From assembly GCF_008831085.1 (NCBI RefSeq), contig NZ_WBJY01000001.1, positions 1,860,001 through 1,924,000 of the forward strand: a DNA stretch of 64,000 nucleotides, read 5' to 3'. Position numbers and translations under genes: made by a program. Below are positions 48,084-58,436 of the stretch, piece after piece. The stretch's first letter is position 1, and every line of letters begins with the position of its first letter. The stretch comes from Pseudoclavibacter endophyticus (GTDB lineage: Bacteria > Actinomycetota > Actinomycetes > Actinomycetales > Microbacteriaceae). The notes under the pieces are model-generated. The model was not told where the DNA came from. It searched no databases and saw only the letters and a list, made by a program, of their open reading frames with translations.

Positions 48084-48644
48084 ATGAGCGAGCCCACCGC
48101 CCCGAAGAAGACCGGCGACGGGAAGAAGGGCCCGACCCCGAAACGACGGGAGCGCGAGGCCGCAAACTTCCGTCCGCTCGTCCCAGACGATCGCAAGCAG
48201 GCGAAGAAGGAGATGCAGGCGCAGATGCGCCGCAAGCAGCAGGAGGCGCGCGAGGGCATGGCCCGGGGCGACGACCGTTACCTGCGCGAGAACGACCGCG
48301 GCCCGCAGAAGCGCTACATGCGTGATTACATCGACGCGCGGTTTTCGTTCGGCGAGCTGCTCTTGCCGCTCATGTTCGTGGTGATCTTCGTGACGTTCGT
48401 CCCCGCGCCCGAGGCCGGCATCTGGGCCATGACGTTCATCTGGGCCTACCTCGCGATCGCCATCACGGAGGCCGTGATCATCGCGAACCTCATTAAGCGG
48501 CGGATCCGTGCGGTCGTCGGCGAGTCCAAACTCGAGAAGGGGTTCATCTTTGGAACCCTCGCCCGCATCATGCAGCTGCGGATGCTGCGGATGCCGAAGC
48601 CGCAGGTCAAGCGCGGCGAACGCATCGTCTTCACCGGACATTGA
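48084..48644 (+). CDS. DUF3043 domain membrane protein
   Basis: A 186-residue protein typical of actinobacteria. A strongly basic cytoplasmic N-terminus (residues 1-80, many Lys/Arg) contains RPLVPDDRKQAKKEMQAQMR and RDYIDARFSFGELLLPLMF; two helices follow (LMFVVIFVTFVP, WAYLAIAITEAVIIANLI) with a short basic tail. Function unknown. GGAGG lies before the ATG. A bidirectional hairpin separates it from pyrD. Confidence 0.88.
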   Translation: MSEPTAPKKTGDGKKGPTPKRREREAANFRPLVPDDRKQAKKEMQAQMRRKQQEAREGMARGDDRYLRENDRGPQKRYMRDYIDARFSFGELLLPLMFVVIFVTFVPAPEAGIWAMTFIWAYLAIAITEAVIIANLIKRRIRAVVGESKLEKGFIFGTLARIMQLRMLRMPKPQVKRGERIVFTGH

Positions 48645-48709
48645 CCGTCGCCGCCGCAGCACCGCTGACTGACGCGCGACCTCCGGCTGCCACGCCGCTA
48701 CGAAACCCA

Positions 48710-48739
48710 AAGGCCCGCTCGGTACTCCGTGCGGGCCTT
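48710..48739. terminator. Hairpin between DUF3043 gene and pyrD
   Basis: AAGGCCCGC (48710-48718) and GCGGGCCTT (48731-48739) form a perfect 9-bp stem. On the minus strand TTTGGGTTT follows, so it mainly serves the pyrD operon. Confidence 0.7.
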
Positions 48740-48816
48740 CGTGGTGGTAACTGTAGGCGAGCCACCCGAATCGTCGCTCAACGCTTCCAGGTAGCCCGCT
48801 GAGAACGCATGCCCCC

Positions 48817-48837
48817 GGATCGGGTAGAATCCGATCC
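48817..48837. terminator. Second hairpin just after pyrD
   Basis: GGATCGG (48817-48823) and CCGATCC (48831-48837), a perfect 7-bp stem with a 7-base loop, lies six bases beyond the pyrD stop. Together with the hairpin at 48710 it makes a tandem terminator. Confidence 0.5.
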
Positions 48838-48842
48838 CCGTT

Positions 48843-49922
48843 TCACGCCGCCGATACGGTGCGCGGCAGGCCTCGCCGGCGCAGTGCCCGATTGATGCGC
48901 GCCGCCCAGAGCGGGCCCTCGTAGAGAAACGCCGTGTAGCCCTGCACGAGATTCGCGCCCGCCTCGAGCCGCTCGAGCACGTCGTCGGCCGAAGTGACCC
49001 CACCGACCGAGACGAGGCACCGGTCGGCGGGCAGCGCATCACGCAGAACGCGCAGCACATGGAGCGATCGCTCACGGAGCGGCCCGCCCGAGAGCCCGCC
49101 GGCCCCGTACGCCTCGACAACGCGGGCGGATGCCCGCAGTCCCTCACGTGACACGGTCGTGTTCGTCGCGACGACGCCGGCAAGCCCCGCGTTCGTCGCG
49201 AGCCCGGCGATGCGGCGGATCTCGTCATCGCTCAGGTCCGGCGCGATCTTCACCAGCAGGGGGACGCCCCCCGCGGCGTCGAGGGTCGCTCGAAGGATCG
49301 GTTCGAGCGCGTCAAGCTCCTGCAGCCCGCGGAGGCCGGGCGTGTTCGGCGAGGAGACATTGACGACGAGGTAGTCGGCGACGTCACGGACCGCCTGCGC
49401 CGCGGCAACGTAGTCCCGCGCAGCCTGGTCGGCGGGAGTGTCCTTGTTCTTGCCGATGTTGACGCCGACGATGATCCGGCCGCCCGTGGCCGGGCCGGTT
49501 GCGCGGCGACGCAGGGCGCTCGCCGCCTGCACCGCGCCGAGGTTGTTGAATCCCATGCGATTGATGAGCCCTCGGTCGTCGATGAGCCGATACATTCGTG
49601 GCCGCGGATTGCCGGGCTGCGGCACCGGCGTCACGGTGCCCACCTCGACGTGCCCGAACCCGAGCGCATGGAGTCCGTCGACGTCGCGTGCATCTTTGTC
49701 GAATCCGGCGGCGAGCCCGAACGGACTCGGGAACGTGAGCCCGAGCGCCTCGGTTCGCAGGCTCGGATGCGGTGCGGTGAACCGGCGGACGATCGTGGCG
49801 AGCGGGGCCGAGCCGAGCATCCGAATGGCGACGGAGCCGAGCGCGTGCGCGCGTTCGGTCTCGAGACGGCGTAGTACGAGCTCGAACACCAGCGGGTAGA
49901 GGCGAAGGCGGTACACGGTCAC
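48843..49922 (-). CDS. pyrD: Dihydroorotate dehydrogenase, class 2 (quinone-dependent)
   Basis: Membrane-associated flavoprotein of pyrimidine synthesis, 359 residues. Segments: [15 protein letters not shown] (FMN site), [39 protein letters not shown] with the catalytic Ser, [27 protein letters not shown] and [10 protein letters not shown]. Class 2 is shown by the N-terminal membrane helix region and catalytic Ser. The GTG start overlaps the nrdR stop (GTGA). Confidence 0.96.
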   Translation of the reverse strand: MTVYRLRLYPLVFELVLRRLETERAHALGSVAIRMLGSAPLATIVRRFTAPHPSLRTEALGLTFPSPFGLAAGFDKDARDVDGLHALGFGHVEVGTVTPVPQPGNPRPRMYRLIDDRGLINRMGFNNLGAVQAASALRRRATGPATGGRIIVGVNIGKNKDTPADQAARDYVAAAQAVRDVADYLVVNVSSPNTPGLRGLQELDALEPILRATLDAAGGVPLLVKIAPDLSDDEIRRIAGLATNAGLAGVVATNTTVSREGLRASARVVEAYGAGGLSGGPLRERSLHVLRVLRDALPADRCLVSVGGVTSADDVLERLEAGANLVQGYTAFLYEGPLWAARINRALRRRGLPRTVSAA

Positions 49923-50407
49923 TCCTCGTCGTCGAGCGGCTCGCCGCCGTGCCGTGAGGTCACGCCATCGCTCCGCAGGCTCTCGATCGCCCGCTCGAAG
50001 TCCTCGAGGCCGGCGAACGACTGATACACGGATGCGAAGCGCAGGTAGGCGACCTCGTCGAGCTCACGAAGCGGGGGCAGAATCGCGAGTCCGATGTCGT
50101 TCGCCTCGATCTGCGAGATGCCGGAGGCACGTACCGCCTCCTCGACGCGCTGGGCGAGCAGACCGAGGTCGGCATCGGTCACCGGGCGGCCCTGGCAGGC
50201 CTTGCGCACCCCCGCGACGATCTTCTCGCGAGAGAAGGGCTCGACGATGCCGTTTCGCTTGACGACGTTGAGGCTCGCCGACTCCGTGGTCGTGAACCGG
50301 CGCCCGCATTCCGGACACTGCCGGCGGCGGCGCACGGCGTTGCCATCGTCGGTCGTGCGCGAGTCGACGACGCGCGAGTCGGGGTGTCGGCAGAACGGGC
50401 AGTGCAT
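49919..50407 (-). CDS. nrdR: Transcriptional repressor NrdR
   Basis: Zn-finger/ATP-cone repressor of ribonucleotide reductase genes, 162 residues. N-terminal ribbon: [17 protein letters not shown] and [14 protein letters not shown]; the ATP-cone follows ([20 protein letters not shown]). It overlaps hisD by one base (TGATG) and pyrD by GTGA. The placement ties nucleotide and histidine metabolism in one transcript. Confidence 0.96.
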   Translation of the reverse strand: MHCPFCRHPDSRVVDSRTTDDGNAVRRRRQCPECGRRFTTTESASLNVVKRNGIVEPFSREKIVAGVRKACQGRPVTDADLGLLAQRVEEAVRASGISQIEANDIGLAILPPLRELDEVAYLRFASVYQSFAGLEDFERAIESLRSDGVTSRHGGEPLDDEE

Positions 50408-51714
50408 CAGCGGGCGCGCGCCTTGGCCGCCTCGCCGTGCGCGGGCAGATCCTCCGCAGCTGCGAGGGCGACGAGCTGCGGCGCGACCTCGGCAAGCGCC
50501 GCGGCGTCGTACCGGATGATCTGCTGGGGCCGGAGGAAGGTGTGCGCGCCGAGCCCGGCGGTGTGCGCCGATTGCCCGCCCGTCGGCAGCACGTGGTTCG
50601 ATCCGGCGACGTAGTCGCCGAGGCTCACGGGCGAGTCGCGCCCGACAAAAATAGCGCCGGCGTTCGTGATGCCCGTCAGCAGGGCGTCATCGTCGGACGT
50701 CTGCAACTCGAGGTGTTCGGGCGCGTAGGCGTTCGAGATGAGCGCGGCTTGCCCGAGGTCGCCGACCCGAACGATCGCCGACTGGGGCCCGCCGAGCGCG
50801 GCGGCGACCCGGTCGGCGTGCCTCGTCGCCTTCGCGCGCCGCAGCGTCGCCGCGCGCACCCGCTCGACCCACGCATCCGGCGCCGTCGTGACGAGCACGG
50901 ATGCGGCCATCTCGTCGTGCTCGGCTTGGCTGACGAGATCGCTCGCGACCGCCTCGATGTCGGCCGACTCGTCAGCGATCACGAGGATCTCGGTCGGCCC
51001 AGCCTCTGCGTCGATGCCGACGAGCGACTGCACGACGCGCTTCGCGGCCGCGACGTAGATGTTGCCCGGCCCGGTGATGACGTCGACCTTCCCGAGGCCA
51101 ATCGCCGGGACACCGTGGGCGAATGCGCCGATCGCCCCGGCGCCGCCCATGGCGTACACCTCATCGACACCGAGCAGCGCGGCGGCGCCGAGGATCGTCG
51201 GGTGCACTCCGCCGCCGAAGGCGCGCTGCGGCGGCGAGGCGATGGCGATCGACGGCACTGCGGCCGCCTGGGCCGCGACGACGTTCATGACGACGCTCGA
51301 TGGGTAGACCGCCTTGCCCCCGGGCACATAGAGGCCGACCCGGTCGACGGGCTGCCAGCGCTGCACGACGACCGCGCCGGGGGCGAGGGTGGTGGTCTTC
51401 GGCGGGGGCACCTGCGCGGCCGACGCCTTCCGGACACGCGCGATCATGAGTTCGAGGGCCTCACGCACGGCGGGGTCGAGCCCGGTCAGGGCCGTATTCA
51501 GCTCCGCCGCGCCCACGCGGACGGTCGCCGGCTCGGCGCCGTCGAAGCGAGCGGACTGCTCGCGGAGCGCCGGCTCGCCGCGGTCGCGAACGTCGTCGAT
51601 CAGCTCCGCGGCGGTCGCGAGGGCGGCGGACACGTCGACGGCCGGACGGGGCAGCGCGGCATGCAGTTCGTGCGGTTGCGGGAACGTGCGGCGGAAGTCG
51701 ATGGTGCGCAGCAT
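50407..51714 (-). CDS. hisD: Histidinol dehydrogenase
   Basis: Last step of histidine synthesis: NAD-dependent oxidation of histidinol to histidine. The 435-residue enzyme has [51 protein letters not shown] (Glu, His), YAPEHLEL and [17 protein letters not shown], all Zn- and substrate-site motifs. A minus-strand TACGAT nine bases before the ATG points to a very short leader. It heads the operon hisD-nrdR-pyrD. Confidence 0.96.
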   Translation of the reverse strand: MLRTIDFRRTFPQPHELHAALPRPAVDVSAALATAAELIDDVRDRGEPALREQSARFDGAEPATVRVGAAELNTALTGLDPAVREALELMIARVRKASAAQVPPPKTTTLAPGAVVVQRWQPVDRVGLYVPGGKAVYPSSVVMNVVAAQAAAVPSIAIASPPQRAFGGGVHPTILGAAALLGVDEVYAMGGAGAIGAFAHGVPAIGLGKVDVITGPGNIYVAAAKRVVQSLVGIDAEAGPTEILVIADESADIEAVASDLVSQAEHDEMAASVLVTTAPDAWVERVRAATLRRAKATRHADRVAAALGGPQSAIVRVGDLGQAALISNAYAPEHLELQTSDDDALLTGITNAGAIFVGRDSPVSLGDYVAGSNHVLPTGGQSAHTAGLGAHTFLRPQQIIRYDAAALAEVAPQLVALAAAEDLPAHGEAAKARAR

Positions 51715-51776
51715 GATTGGTCAATCGTACTGGCACGGCCGATGGACTCAGGCGAGTGAACGCGCGCCGACACCGG

Positions 51777-51782
51777 TAGCGT
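51777..51782 (+). promoter_or_regulatory. -10 box of leaderless hypothetical gene
   Basis: TAGCGT lies six bases before GTG 51789. The same box sequence precedes the Hsp70-like gene. Confidence 0.55.
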
Positions 51783-51788
51783 TGGCGC

Positions 51789-52391
51789 GTGAATGCACGG
51801 GGTGGCTCCGAGGGCGAAGCGTCCGACCGGGCGGGAGTCTGCTACTCCGCCTCGTACGATGGCACGCCGTCCTTCCACGCCGATCGGCTCGACGTCGTGT
51901 TCGCGCCGCCGAACGACCCGAGTTCGACGACCGCGCGGGTCGCGGCGACGCTCCACGGTTTCCTGCTTCTCGCCCGGGACCGACCATCCGCCATCCCTCC
52001 CACCCTCGTCGCGATCGGCACGAGCGATGCGCTTGTCACGGTTCTCTTCGATCGTCCTCCCCTGCCGTTCCTGTTGTCGCTGCGGGCGCCGGACTCATGG
52101 GTGCACCACGACCCCATCACGGGCGCCGACGCACGATCCATCGAGTTCGTGGCGGCGGACCTCTACGACGCCCTCGACGAACCGCACGACGTCGAACGAA
52201 TGCCGAGGACGTCGCTCGTTCTTGAACCCGAGCCCGGCGCGCGCCACCGAGGGGAACGCCTCGACACGGTGGCCAGCCCGCACGTGATCGAGCTCCGGTG
52301 GTTCGGCGACCTCGCCGGCCCGGAACCGCTCGAACCCCCGGCAGGCCTGCTCACCCGACTGCGGGGATACGCCTGGCGGGAAGAGCACTAG
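51789..52391 (+). CDS. Hypothetical protein between hisD and dnaE
   Basis: Unrecognised 200-residue protein. It is acidic, without signal peptide or membrane helix. Regular strand/helix alternation (LHGFLLLARDRPSAIPPTLVAIG, VTVLFDRPPLPFLLSL, SIEFVAADLYDALDEPHD) suggests a folded domain, followed by VIELRWFGDLAGPEPLEP. It is the only rightward gene within a long leftward block (dnaE to pyrD) and ends 15 bases before dnaE, so it is independently transcribed. Confidence 0.6.
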   Translation: MNARGGSEGEASDRAGVCYSASYDGTPSFHADRLDVVFAPPNDPSSTTARVAATLHGFLLLARDRPSAIPPTLVAIGTSDALVTVLFDRPPLPFLLSLRAPDSWVHHDPITGADARSIEFVAADLYDALDEPHDVERMPRTSLVLEPEPGARHRGERLDTVASPHVIELRWFGDLAGPEPLEPPAGLLTRLRGYAWREEH

Positions 52392-52406
52392 GCGGCTCGC
52401 CCCGCC

Positions 52407-55400
52407 CTACGACACGGCGCCGGGCCCGAGCAATGTGAGCAGCTCACCGGCCAGGTCGGCTCCGCCGCGCACGCGGTGCGGCAGCTCGAACGTTCGGATC
52501 GACTGTGCCGTGTGCAGCCGCAGTCGCACTTCGTTGTCGCCGGGATGACGCCGCAGGGTCGCCCCCAGATCCGTCACGACCTTCGTTGTCGCAACCGTGT
52601 CGACGAGGTCGATCGTGAGCGACCGCTGCTCGACGCCGCCCTGCAGCCTCGGCTGCGAGAGCCGCTTTGCGTGCAGGCTGACGCCGTCATCGCGCAGCTG
52701 CACGCGCGCTTCGAGCACGACGATCGTGTCGGGCTTGAGGAGCTCATGGAAGTCTTTGTAGGAGCGGCCGAGAAACATGACGCTGATCTCGCCGCCGAAG
52801 TCTTCGATGGTGATCTGCCCGAACGGGTTGCCGCTCGAGCGAGCGACGCGGTGCTGCACCGACGTGATGAGGCCCGAGACCGTGACCGTGTCACCGTCGG
52901 AGTAGCCGCCGTTCTCGTCCTGCAGGTCGAGGATCGAGGTCGATGCGAGCTTGCCGAGTTCCTGCTCCAAGCCCTTCAGGGGGTGATCCGAGACGTACAG
53001 GCCGAGCATGTCGCGCTCGAACGCGAGCTTTTCGCGGCGCTGGAACTCCGGCAGGTCGGGCACCTGCTCGGTGTCCTCCTCGAACTCCACGAGCCCGGCG
53101 AAGAGGTCGATCTGCCCGTGGGCTTCATTGCGCTTGCGTGATGTCGACGCGTCGATCGCATCCTCGTGGATCTCGACGAGCGCGCGGCGCGTGTTCCCGA
53201 GCGAGTCGAAACCGCCGGCCTTGATGAGCGATTCGATCGTGCGCTTGTTGGCGACGCCGAGCGGCACCTTGCGAAGGAAGTCGTGGAAGCTCTCGAAGCG
53301 GCCCTGCTCCGCCCGGGCGCGCACGATCTCGTCCACCACGTTCGCCCCGACGTTGCGCACCGCGCCCATGCCGAAGCGGATGTCGTCGCCGACGGCGGCG
53401 AAACGCAGCTTCGACTCGTTGACGTCGGGCGGGAGCACGTCGATGTGCATGCGGCGGCACTCGTTGAGGTACAGCGCGAGCTTGTCACGCGAATCACCCA
53501 CCGACGTCAGCAGCGCCGCCATGTACTCGGCCGGGTAGTGGGCTTTGAGGTAGGCCGTCCAGTACGACACCACGCCGTAGGCCGCCGAGTGCGCCTTGTT
53601 GAACGCGTAGTCCGAGAACGGCAGCAGGATGTCCCACAGCTTCGTGATCGCCTCGTCCGAATAGCCCCGCTCGCGCATGCCTCCAGAGAAGGCCACGAAC
53701 TGCTTGTCGAGCTCCGACTTCTTCTTCTTGCCCATCGCGCGGCGCAGGATGTCCGCCTGGCCGAGGCTGTAGCCCGCAACCCTCTGGGCGACGGCCATCA
53801 CCTGCTCCTGGTAGATGATGAGGCCGTAGGTCTCGCCGAGGATCTCGGCCAGCGGCTCCTCAAGCTCCGGATGGATCGGCGTGATCTCTTGGAGGCCGTT
53901 CTTCCGCAGCGCGTAGTTCGTGTGGGAGTCGGCGCCCATCGGGCCCGGGCGGTACAGCGCGATGACCGCCGAGATGTCCTCGAACTTGTCGGGCTTCATG
54001 AGCCGGAGCAGCGAGCGCAGCGGCCCGCCATCCAGCTGGAACACACCGAGGGTGTCGCCGCGGGACAGCAGCTCGTACGCCGCGCGATCATCAAGGGGTA
54101 GCGTCTCGAGGTCGAGCGTCTCGTCCCGGTTCGACTCGATGTTGTCGAGCGCATCCGAGATGATCGTCAGGTTCCGCAGCCCGAGGAAGTCCATCTTGAT
54201 CAGCCCGAGCGACTCGCACGCCGGGTAGTCGAACTGCGTGACGATCTGCCCGTCCTGCTCCCGCTTCATGATCGGGATGATGTCGATGAGCGGGTCGGAC
54301 GACATGATCACGCCCGCCGCGTGCACGCCCCATTGCCGCTTCAGGTTCTCGATGCCACGGGCGGTCTCGAACACCTTCTTCGAGTCGGGGCTCTGCTCGA
54401 TGAGCGCGCGAACCTCGCCCGCCTCCTGGTATCGGGGATGGTCCGAATCGACGATGCCGCCGAGCGGAATGTCCTTCCCCATGACGGCCGGCGGCATCGC
54501 CTTCGTGAGCTGCTCGCCCGTCGAGAATGGGTAGCCGAGCACACGGGAGGCGTCCTTGAGCGCCTGCTTCGCCTTGATCGTGCCGTAGGTGACGATCATG
54601 GCCACGCGGTCGGAGCCGTATTTCTCCGTCACGTAGTGGATGACCTCGGAGCGACGACGGTCATCGAAGTCGACATCGAAGTCCGGCATCGAGACGCGGT
54701 CCGGGTTGAGGAAGCGCTCGAAGATGAGACCGTGCTCGAGCGGGTCGAGGTCGGTGATGCGCATCGCGTACGCGACCATCGACCCGGCTCCGGAGCCGCG
54801 GCCGGGACCGACCCGGATGCCGTTGTCCTTCGCCCAGTTGATGAAGTCGGCGACGACGAGGAAGTAGCCGGGGAACCCCATGCTCCTGATGACGTCGATC
54901 TCGTAGTCGGCCTGCCTGCGCACCTGATCCGGCACGCCGTCCGGATAGCGGTAGGCAAGACCCTTGTCGACCTCCTTGACGAACCACGTCTCCTCGGTCT
55001 CGCCCTCGGGAACGGGGAACCGCGGCATGTAGCTCGTCTCGGTGTCGAAGGCTGCGTTGCAGCGCTCGGCGACGAGCAGCGTGTTGTCGCAGGCCTCGGG
55101 ATGATCGCGGAAGATGAACCGCATCTCGCCGGCCGACTTCAGGTAGTACCCCGTGCCGTTGAACTGGAACCGGTTCGGGTCGTCCATTGTCGACCCCGAT
55201 TGCACGCAGAGCAGCGCGGAGTGCGCCTCGGCGTCGTGCGCGTGCGTGTAGTGCAGGTCGTTCGTCGCGAGCAACGGCAGGTCGAGGTCCTTCGCGAGCT
55301 GCAGCAGATCGCCCATGACGCGGCGCTCGATGTCGATGCCGTGGTCCATGAGCTCGCAGTAGAAGTTCTCCTTGCCGAAGATGTCGCGGAACTCGGCCGC

Positions 55401-55919
55401 AGCCTCGCGCGCCTCCCGGTACTGACCGAGTCGCAACCGCGTCTGCACCTCGCCGGAGGGGCATCCGGTCGTGGCGATGAGCCCCTTGCCGTACTGCTGC
55501 AGGAGCTCACGGTCCATGCGCGGCTTGAAGTAGTACCCCTCGAGCGACGCGAGCGAGTTGAGGCGGAAGAGATTGTGCATCCCCTCGGTCGACTCGCTGA
55601 ACATCGTCATATGCGTGTACGCGCCCGAGCCCGAGACGTCGTCGCCGCCGCCGTCGCCCCACTTGACGCGCGTGCGGTCGGAGCGGTGCGTTCGCGGTGT
55701 CAGGTACGCCTCGGTGCCGATGATCGGCTTGATGCCGGCCTTCGTCGCAGCGTCGGCGAACGCCTTGGCGCCGAAGACGTTGCCGTGGTCAGTCATGGCG
55801 ATGGCCGGCATGTTCTCGGCGGCGGCCGCCGCCATGAGTTCATCGAGGCGCGCGGCGCCGTCGAGCATCGAGAACTCCGTGTGCACGTGCAGATGTACGA
55901 ACGAGTCTTTCTCAGACAC
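52407..55919 (-). CDS. dnaE: DNA polymerase III alpha subunit (DnaE1)
   Basis: Replicative polymerase, 1170 residues. The PHP domain opens the protein (FVHLHVHTEFSMLDGAARL). The polymerase core follows, with catalytic Asp in MPDFDVDFDD and VGPGRGSGAGSMVAYA. The helix-hairpin-helix, beta-binding and OB-fold parts lie after residue 800 (ISVMFLGRSYKDFHEL). The GTG start is chosen because GGGGAGG lies four bases upstream and the residues before it in the longer frame (GRIWGGY) are unlike the family. A TAGGCT box lies further upstream. Confidence 0.97.
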   Translation of the reverse strand: MSEKDSFVHLHVHTEFSMLDGAARLDELMAAAAAENMPAIAMTDHGNVFGAKAFADAATKAGIKPIIGTEAYLTPRTHRSDRTRVKWGDGGGDDVSGSGAYTHMTMFSESTEGMHNLFRLNSLASLEGYYFKPRMDRELLQQYGKGLIATTGCPSGEVQTRLRLGQYREAREAAAEFRDIFGKENFYCELMDHGIDIERRVMGDLLQLAKDLDLPLLATNDLHYTHAHDAEAHSALLCVQSGSTMDDPNRFQFNGTGYYLKSAGEMRFIFRDHPEACDNTLLVAERCNAAFDTETSYMPRFPVPEGETEETWFVKEVDKGLAYRYPDGVPDQVRRQADYEIDVIRSMGFPGYFLVVADFINWAKDNGIRVGPGRGSGAGSMVAYAMRITDLDPLEHGLIFERFLNPDRVSMPDFDVDFDDRRRSEVIHYVTEKYGSDRVAMIVTYGTIKAKQALKDASRVLGYPFSTGEQLTKAMPPAVMGKDIPLGGIVDSDHPRYQEAGEVRALIEQSPDSKKVFETARGIENLKRQWGVHAAGVIMSSDPLIDIIPIMKREQDGQIVTQFDYPACESLGLIKMDFLGLRNLTIISDALDNIESNRDETLDLETLPLDDRAAYELLSRGDTLGVFQLDGGPLRSLLRLMKPDKFEDISAVIALYRPGPMGADSHTNYALRKNGLQEITPIHPELEEPLAEILGETYGLIIYQEQVMAVAQRVAGYSLGQADILRRAMGKKKKSELDKQFVAFSGGMRERGYSDEAITKLWDILLPFSDYAFNKAHSAAYGVVSYWTAYLKAHYPAEYMAALLTSVGDSRDKLALYLNECRRMHIDVLPPDVNESKLRFAAVGDDIRFGMGAVRNVGANVVDEIVRARAEQGRFESFHDFLRKVPLGVANKRTIESLIKAGGFDSLGNTRRALVEIHEDAIDASTSRKRNEAHGQIDLFAGLVEFEEDTEQVPDLPEFQRREKLAFERDMLGLYVSDHPLKGLEQELGKLASTSILDLQDENGGYSDGDTVTVSGLITSVQHRVARSSGNPFGQITIEDFGGEISVMFLGRSYKDFHELLKPDTIVVLEARVQLRDDGVSLHAKRLSQPRLQGGVEQRSLTIDLVDTVATTKVVTDLGATLRRHPGDNEVRLRLHTAQSIRTFELPHRVRGGADLAGELLTLLGPGAVS

Positions 55920-56041
55920 GTAGCCTCCCCAGATCCGGCCCACCAGCCTACGCGCGAAGCGGATCCGGACGCTCGCGGCGCGTCGGCCGCTCGTGTCGCC
56001 GCTCGCTCCGTGCGGGCCGGCGACCGGTCCGCGCGTGAGGA

Positions 56042-56971
56042 CTACACGATCCCGTCGCGCAGCAGCTCGAGGGCGTGTGCGAGATCGTCGGGGTACGCGC
56101 TCACGAACTCACGGAGTTCGCCCGTCTCGGGGTGTGCGAACGACAGGCGCATAGCATGCAGCCACTGCCGCGTGAGGCCGAGCGCCTCGGCGAGCGTGGG
56201 ATCGCCTCCGTACAGGGGGTCGCCGACGCAGGGATGGCGCTGCGCCGCCATGTGGACGCGAATCTGATGCGTGCGACCCGTTTCCAGGTGCACTTCGAGC
56301 AGGCTGCCCCGGCGGAACGCCTCAAGGGTCTCGTAGTGGGTCACGGACGGCTTGCCCTCGGCCGTGACCGCAAACTTCCACTGCGAGCCCGGGTGGCGGC
56401 CGATCGGCGCGTCGATGGTGCCGCGAAGGGGGTCTGGATGTCCCTGCACGGCGGCGTGATAGACCTTGCCGACCTCGCGATCGTGAAAGGCGCGTTTGAG
56501 GGCGGCGTAGGCGCCCTCGCTCTTCGCGACGACCATGAGGCCGGAGGTGCCGACATCCAGTCGGTGCACGATGCCCTGCCGCTCGGCCGCGCCGGAGGTG
56601 GAAATGCGGAAGCCGCCCGCCGCGAGCGCCCCGAGCACGGTCGGCCCCTCCCAACCCACCGAGGGGTGGGCGGCGACACCGACGGGCTTGTCGATCACGA
56701 CGAAACCGGGCTCATCGTGCACCACGCGGAGGCCCGGCACCTCGATCGGCACAACTTTGACGGGCGCCGCGGGCTGCCACGTGACCTCAACGAGGGTGCC
56801 GGCGACGAGCCGATCGGACTTGGCAGCCGGCCGTCCGTCGACGACGACGCCGCCGTCCGCGGCGATCTCGGCGACCGCCGTGCGGCTGAGCCCGAGGAGC
56901 TTCGCGAGGCCGGCGTCGACGCGTGCGCCGTCGAGCCCCTCGGGCACGGGGAGAGTGCGCGACTCGCTCAT
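56042..56971 (-). CDS. RluA/RluD family 23S rRNA pseudouridine synthase
   Basis: Isomerises uridine in ribosomal RNA. The 309-residue protein has an S4 RNA-binding domain (about 14-80; [18 protein letters not shown]), the catalytic motif [16 protein letters not shown] with its Asp, and a C-terminal [16 protein letters not shown]. It fits RluD best in length. It overlaps lspA by ATGA; lspA-rluD-dnaE is a common actinobacterial order. Confidence 0.93.
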   Translation of the reverse strand: MSESRTLPVPEGLDGARVDAGLAKLLGLSRTAVAEIAADGGVVVDGRPAAKSDRLVAGTLVEVTWQPAAPVKVVPIEVPGLRVVHDEPGFVVIDKPVGVAAHPSVGWEGPTVLGALAAGGFRISTSGAAERQGIVHRLDVGTSGLMVVAKSEGAYAALKRAFHDREVGKVYHAAVQGHPDPLRGTIDAPIGRHPGSQWKFAVTAEGKPSVTHYETLEAFRRGSLLEVHLETGRTHQIRVHMAAQRHPCVGDPLYGGDPTLAEALGLTRQWLHAMRLSFAHPETGELREFVSAYPDDLAHALELLRDGIV

Positions 56972-57618
56972 GCGCGAATCCCCGGCGCGTCGGTCTCAGG
57001 TTCCCCCGGCTTGGGCTCCCCCGGCTCGGGTTCCCCCGGCTCGAGCTCCCCCGGCTCAGGCTGCCGCTTTGGCGTGCGGCCCCGGGTTCCGTCGAGGCGC
57101 ACGTCGCGCAGTGTGAGCCACACGAACAGGATCATGCCGAACACGATGCCCATGTCGGCGACGTTGTAGATCGCGGGCAGCAACCACGGGGTCGAGATGA
57201 CGTCCACGACGTGGCCGACGCCGAAGCCCGGGGGCCGGAACAGGCGGTCGGTGAGATTGCCGAGCACCCCCCCGAGCACGAGGCCGAAGACGGTGGCCCA
57301 CGCGAACGACCGGATGCGCCGTGCCAGGACGGCGATCACGATCACGACGATGACGGCGAAGGCCGTGAAGATCCAGGTCTGTCCGGCCGCTAACGAGAAT
57401 GCCGCACCGGGGTTGCGCACGAAGTGCCATTGCAGCACGGGGCCGAGCACCTCGATGACCTGTCCCTCGACCATGTTCGTCTCGACCACGATCTTGACGA
57501 ACTGGTCAACCGCGTACCAAACCACCGCAACCGTCGCGAGGAGGGCGAGGGCGATCGCCCTGCTTCGCGACGGCTGGGAAGTCGGTGCCGCGGCACCGTG
57601 AGCGTGTTGCTGCGTCAC
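56968..57618 (-). CDS. lspA: Lipoprotein signal peptidase
   Basis: Aspartic membrane protease removing signal peptides from lipoproteins, such as CtaC here. The 216-residue protein has four helices and the catalytic aspartates in GNLTDRLF and [11 protein letters not shown], plus [12 protein letters not shown]. The C-terminus is extended by about 45 residues with PEPGE-type repeats encoded by a 15-bp tandem repeat. The GTG start lies six bases after the divIVA stop. Confidence 0.94.
   Translation of the reverse strand: MTQQHAHGAAAPTSQPSRSRAIALALLATVAVVWYAVDQFVKIVVETNMVEGQVIEVLGPVLQWHFVRNPGAAFSLAAGQTWIFTAFAVIVVIVIAVLARRIRSFAWATVFGLVLGGVLGNLTDRLFRPPGFGVGHVVDVISTPWLLPAIYNVADMGIVFGMILFVWLTLRDVRLDGTRGRTPKRQPEPGELEPGEPEPGEPKPGEPETDAPGIRA
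57000..57060. repeat. 15-bp tandem repeat encoding the LspA tail
   Basis: Four units of the type GGNTCCCCCGGCTNG, in frame, encode the pentapeptide repeat (E/K)PGEP in the cytoplasmic tail of LspA. Copy number is likely variable between strains. Confidence 0.75.
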
Positions 57619-57624
57619 CTGGGG

Positions 57625-58362
57625 CTACGGTTGCTGGGCAACCGGGCCCTGCGGCTCGATGTTCGACGCCTGCTTGTTGAGATCGTTGAGCTGTCCCTCG
57701 ATGTAGGCGCGCAGCTCGTTGCGGTATTCGCGCTCGAAGATACGCAGTTCCTCGATGCGCGCCTCGAGCTTCTGCTTCTGCTCCTCCGCGCGACCTACAG
57801 TCTCGCGCTCGCGTCGCTCGGCGTCGGCCACGATCTGCGCGGCGCGCGCCTGGCCCTCGCTCGCGAGGTTCTTCGCGTTCAACTCGGCCTCGGCGAGTAC
57901 CTGCTGGGCCTTCGACTCGGCTTCCGCGATCAGCTCGTCGCGGCGGCGAGCGCCGTCGGCAACGTGCTCGTCGTGCAGGCGCCGCGCGAGCAACAGCAGC
58001 GAGTTCGACGTCTCAGCCTCGTTCTCGGGTGTCGACGAATCGTCCTGAATGCTGGCGAGGTCGTCGAACTGCGAGGGCATCCCCTGCGTAGCGGGGGCGG
58101 CGGCCGGCGTCTGCTCGGGCGCCTGCGCCTGGTTTGCGGGAGTCTCGGTCGGGGCCTCGACCTGCGGTGCGGCCGCGGGCGCCGGTGCGCCCTTCGGGGC
58201 CTCGTCGAGGGCTCGGCGGAGCTCTTCGTTCTCGGCAATCAGCCGGCGAAGTTCAACCACGATCTCGTCGAGAAAGTCATCGACCTCGTCCTGGTCGTAG
58301 CCCTCACGGAACTTCGTCTGCTGAAACCGCTTGTTGACGACGTCTTCCGGCGTAAGTGCCAT
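57625..58362 (-). CDS. DivIVA/Wag31 polar growth protein
   Basis: Coiled-coil cytoskeletal protein that marks curved membrane at cell poles and steers wall growth. The 245-residue protein starts with the conserved membrane-binding segment LTPEDVVNKRFQQTKFREG and YDQDEVDDFLDEIV, then has a Pro/Ala/Gln linker (about 55-115) and a long coiled coil (AEAELNAKNLASEGQARA, REYRNELRAYIEGQL). It sits two genes from sepF, as usual in actinobacteria. A palindrome lies at its promoter. Confidence 0.93.
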   Translation of the reverse strand: MALTPEDVVNKRFQQTKFREGYDQDEVDDFLDEIVVELRRLIAENEELRRALDEAPKGAPAPAAAPQVEAPTETPANQAQAPEQTPAAAPATQGMPSQFDDLASIQDDSSTPENEAETSNSLLLLARRLHDEHVADGARRRDELIAEAESKAQQVLAEAELNAKNLASEGQARAAQIVADAERRERETVGRAEEQKQKLEARIEELRIFEREYRNELRAYIEGQLNDLNKQASNIEPQGPVAQQP

Positions 58363-58436
58363 CCCGACTCCCTACTCAATGGTTCTGTGCAACGGTCTTG
58401 CCTACTGCCGTGGTCCGCACGACGCGGTGGTCAATC

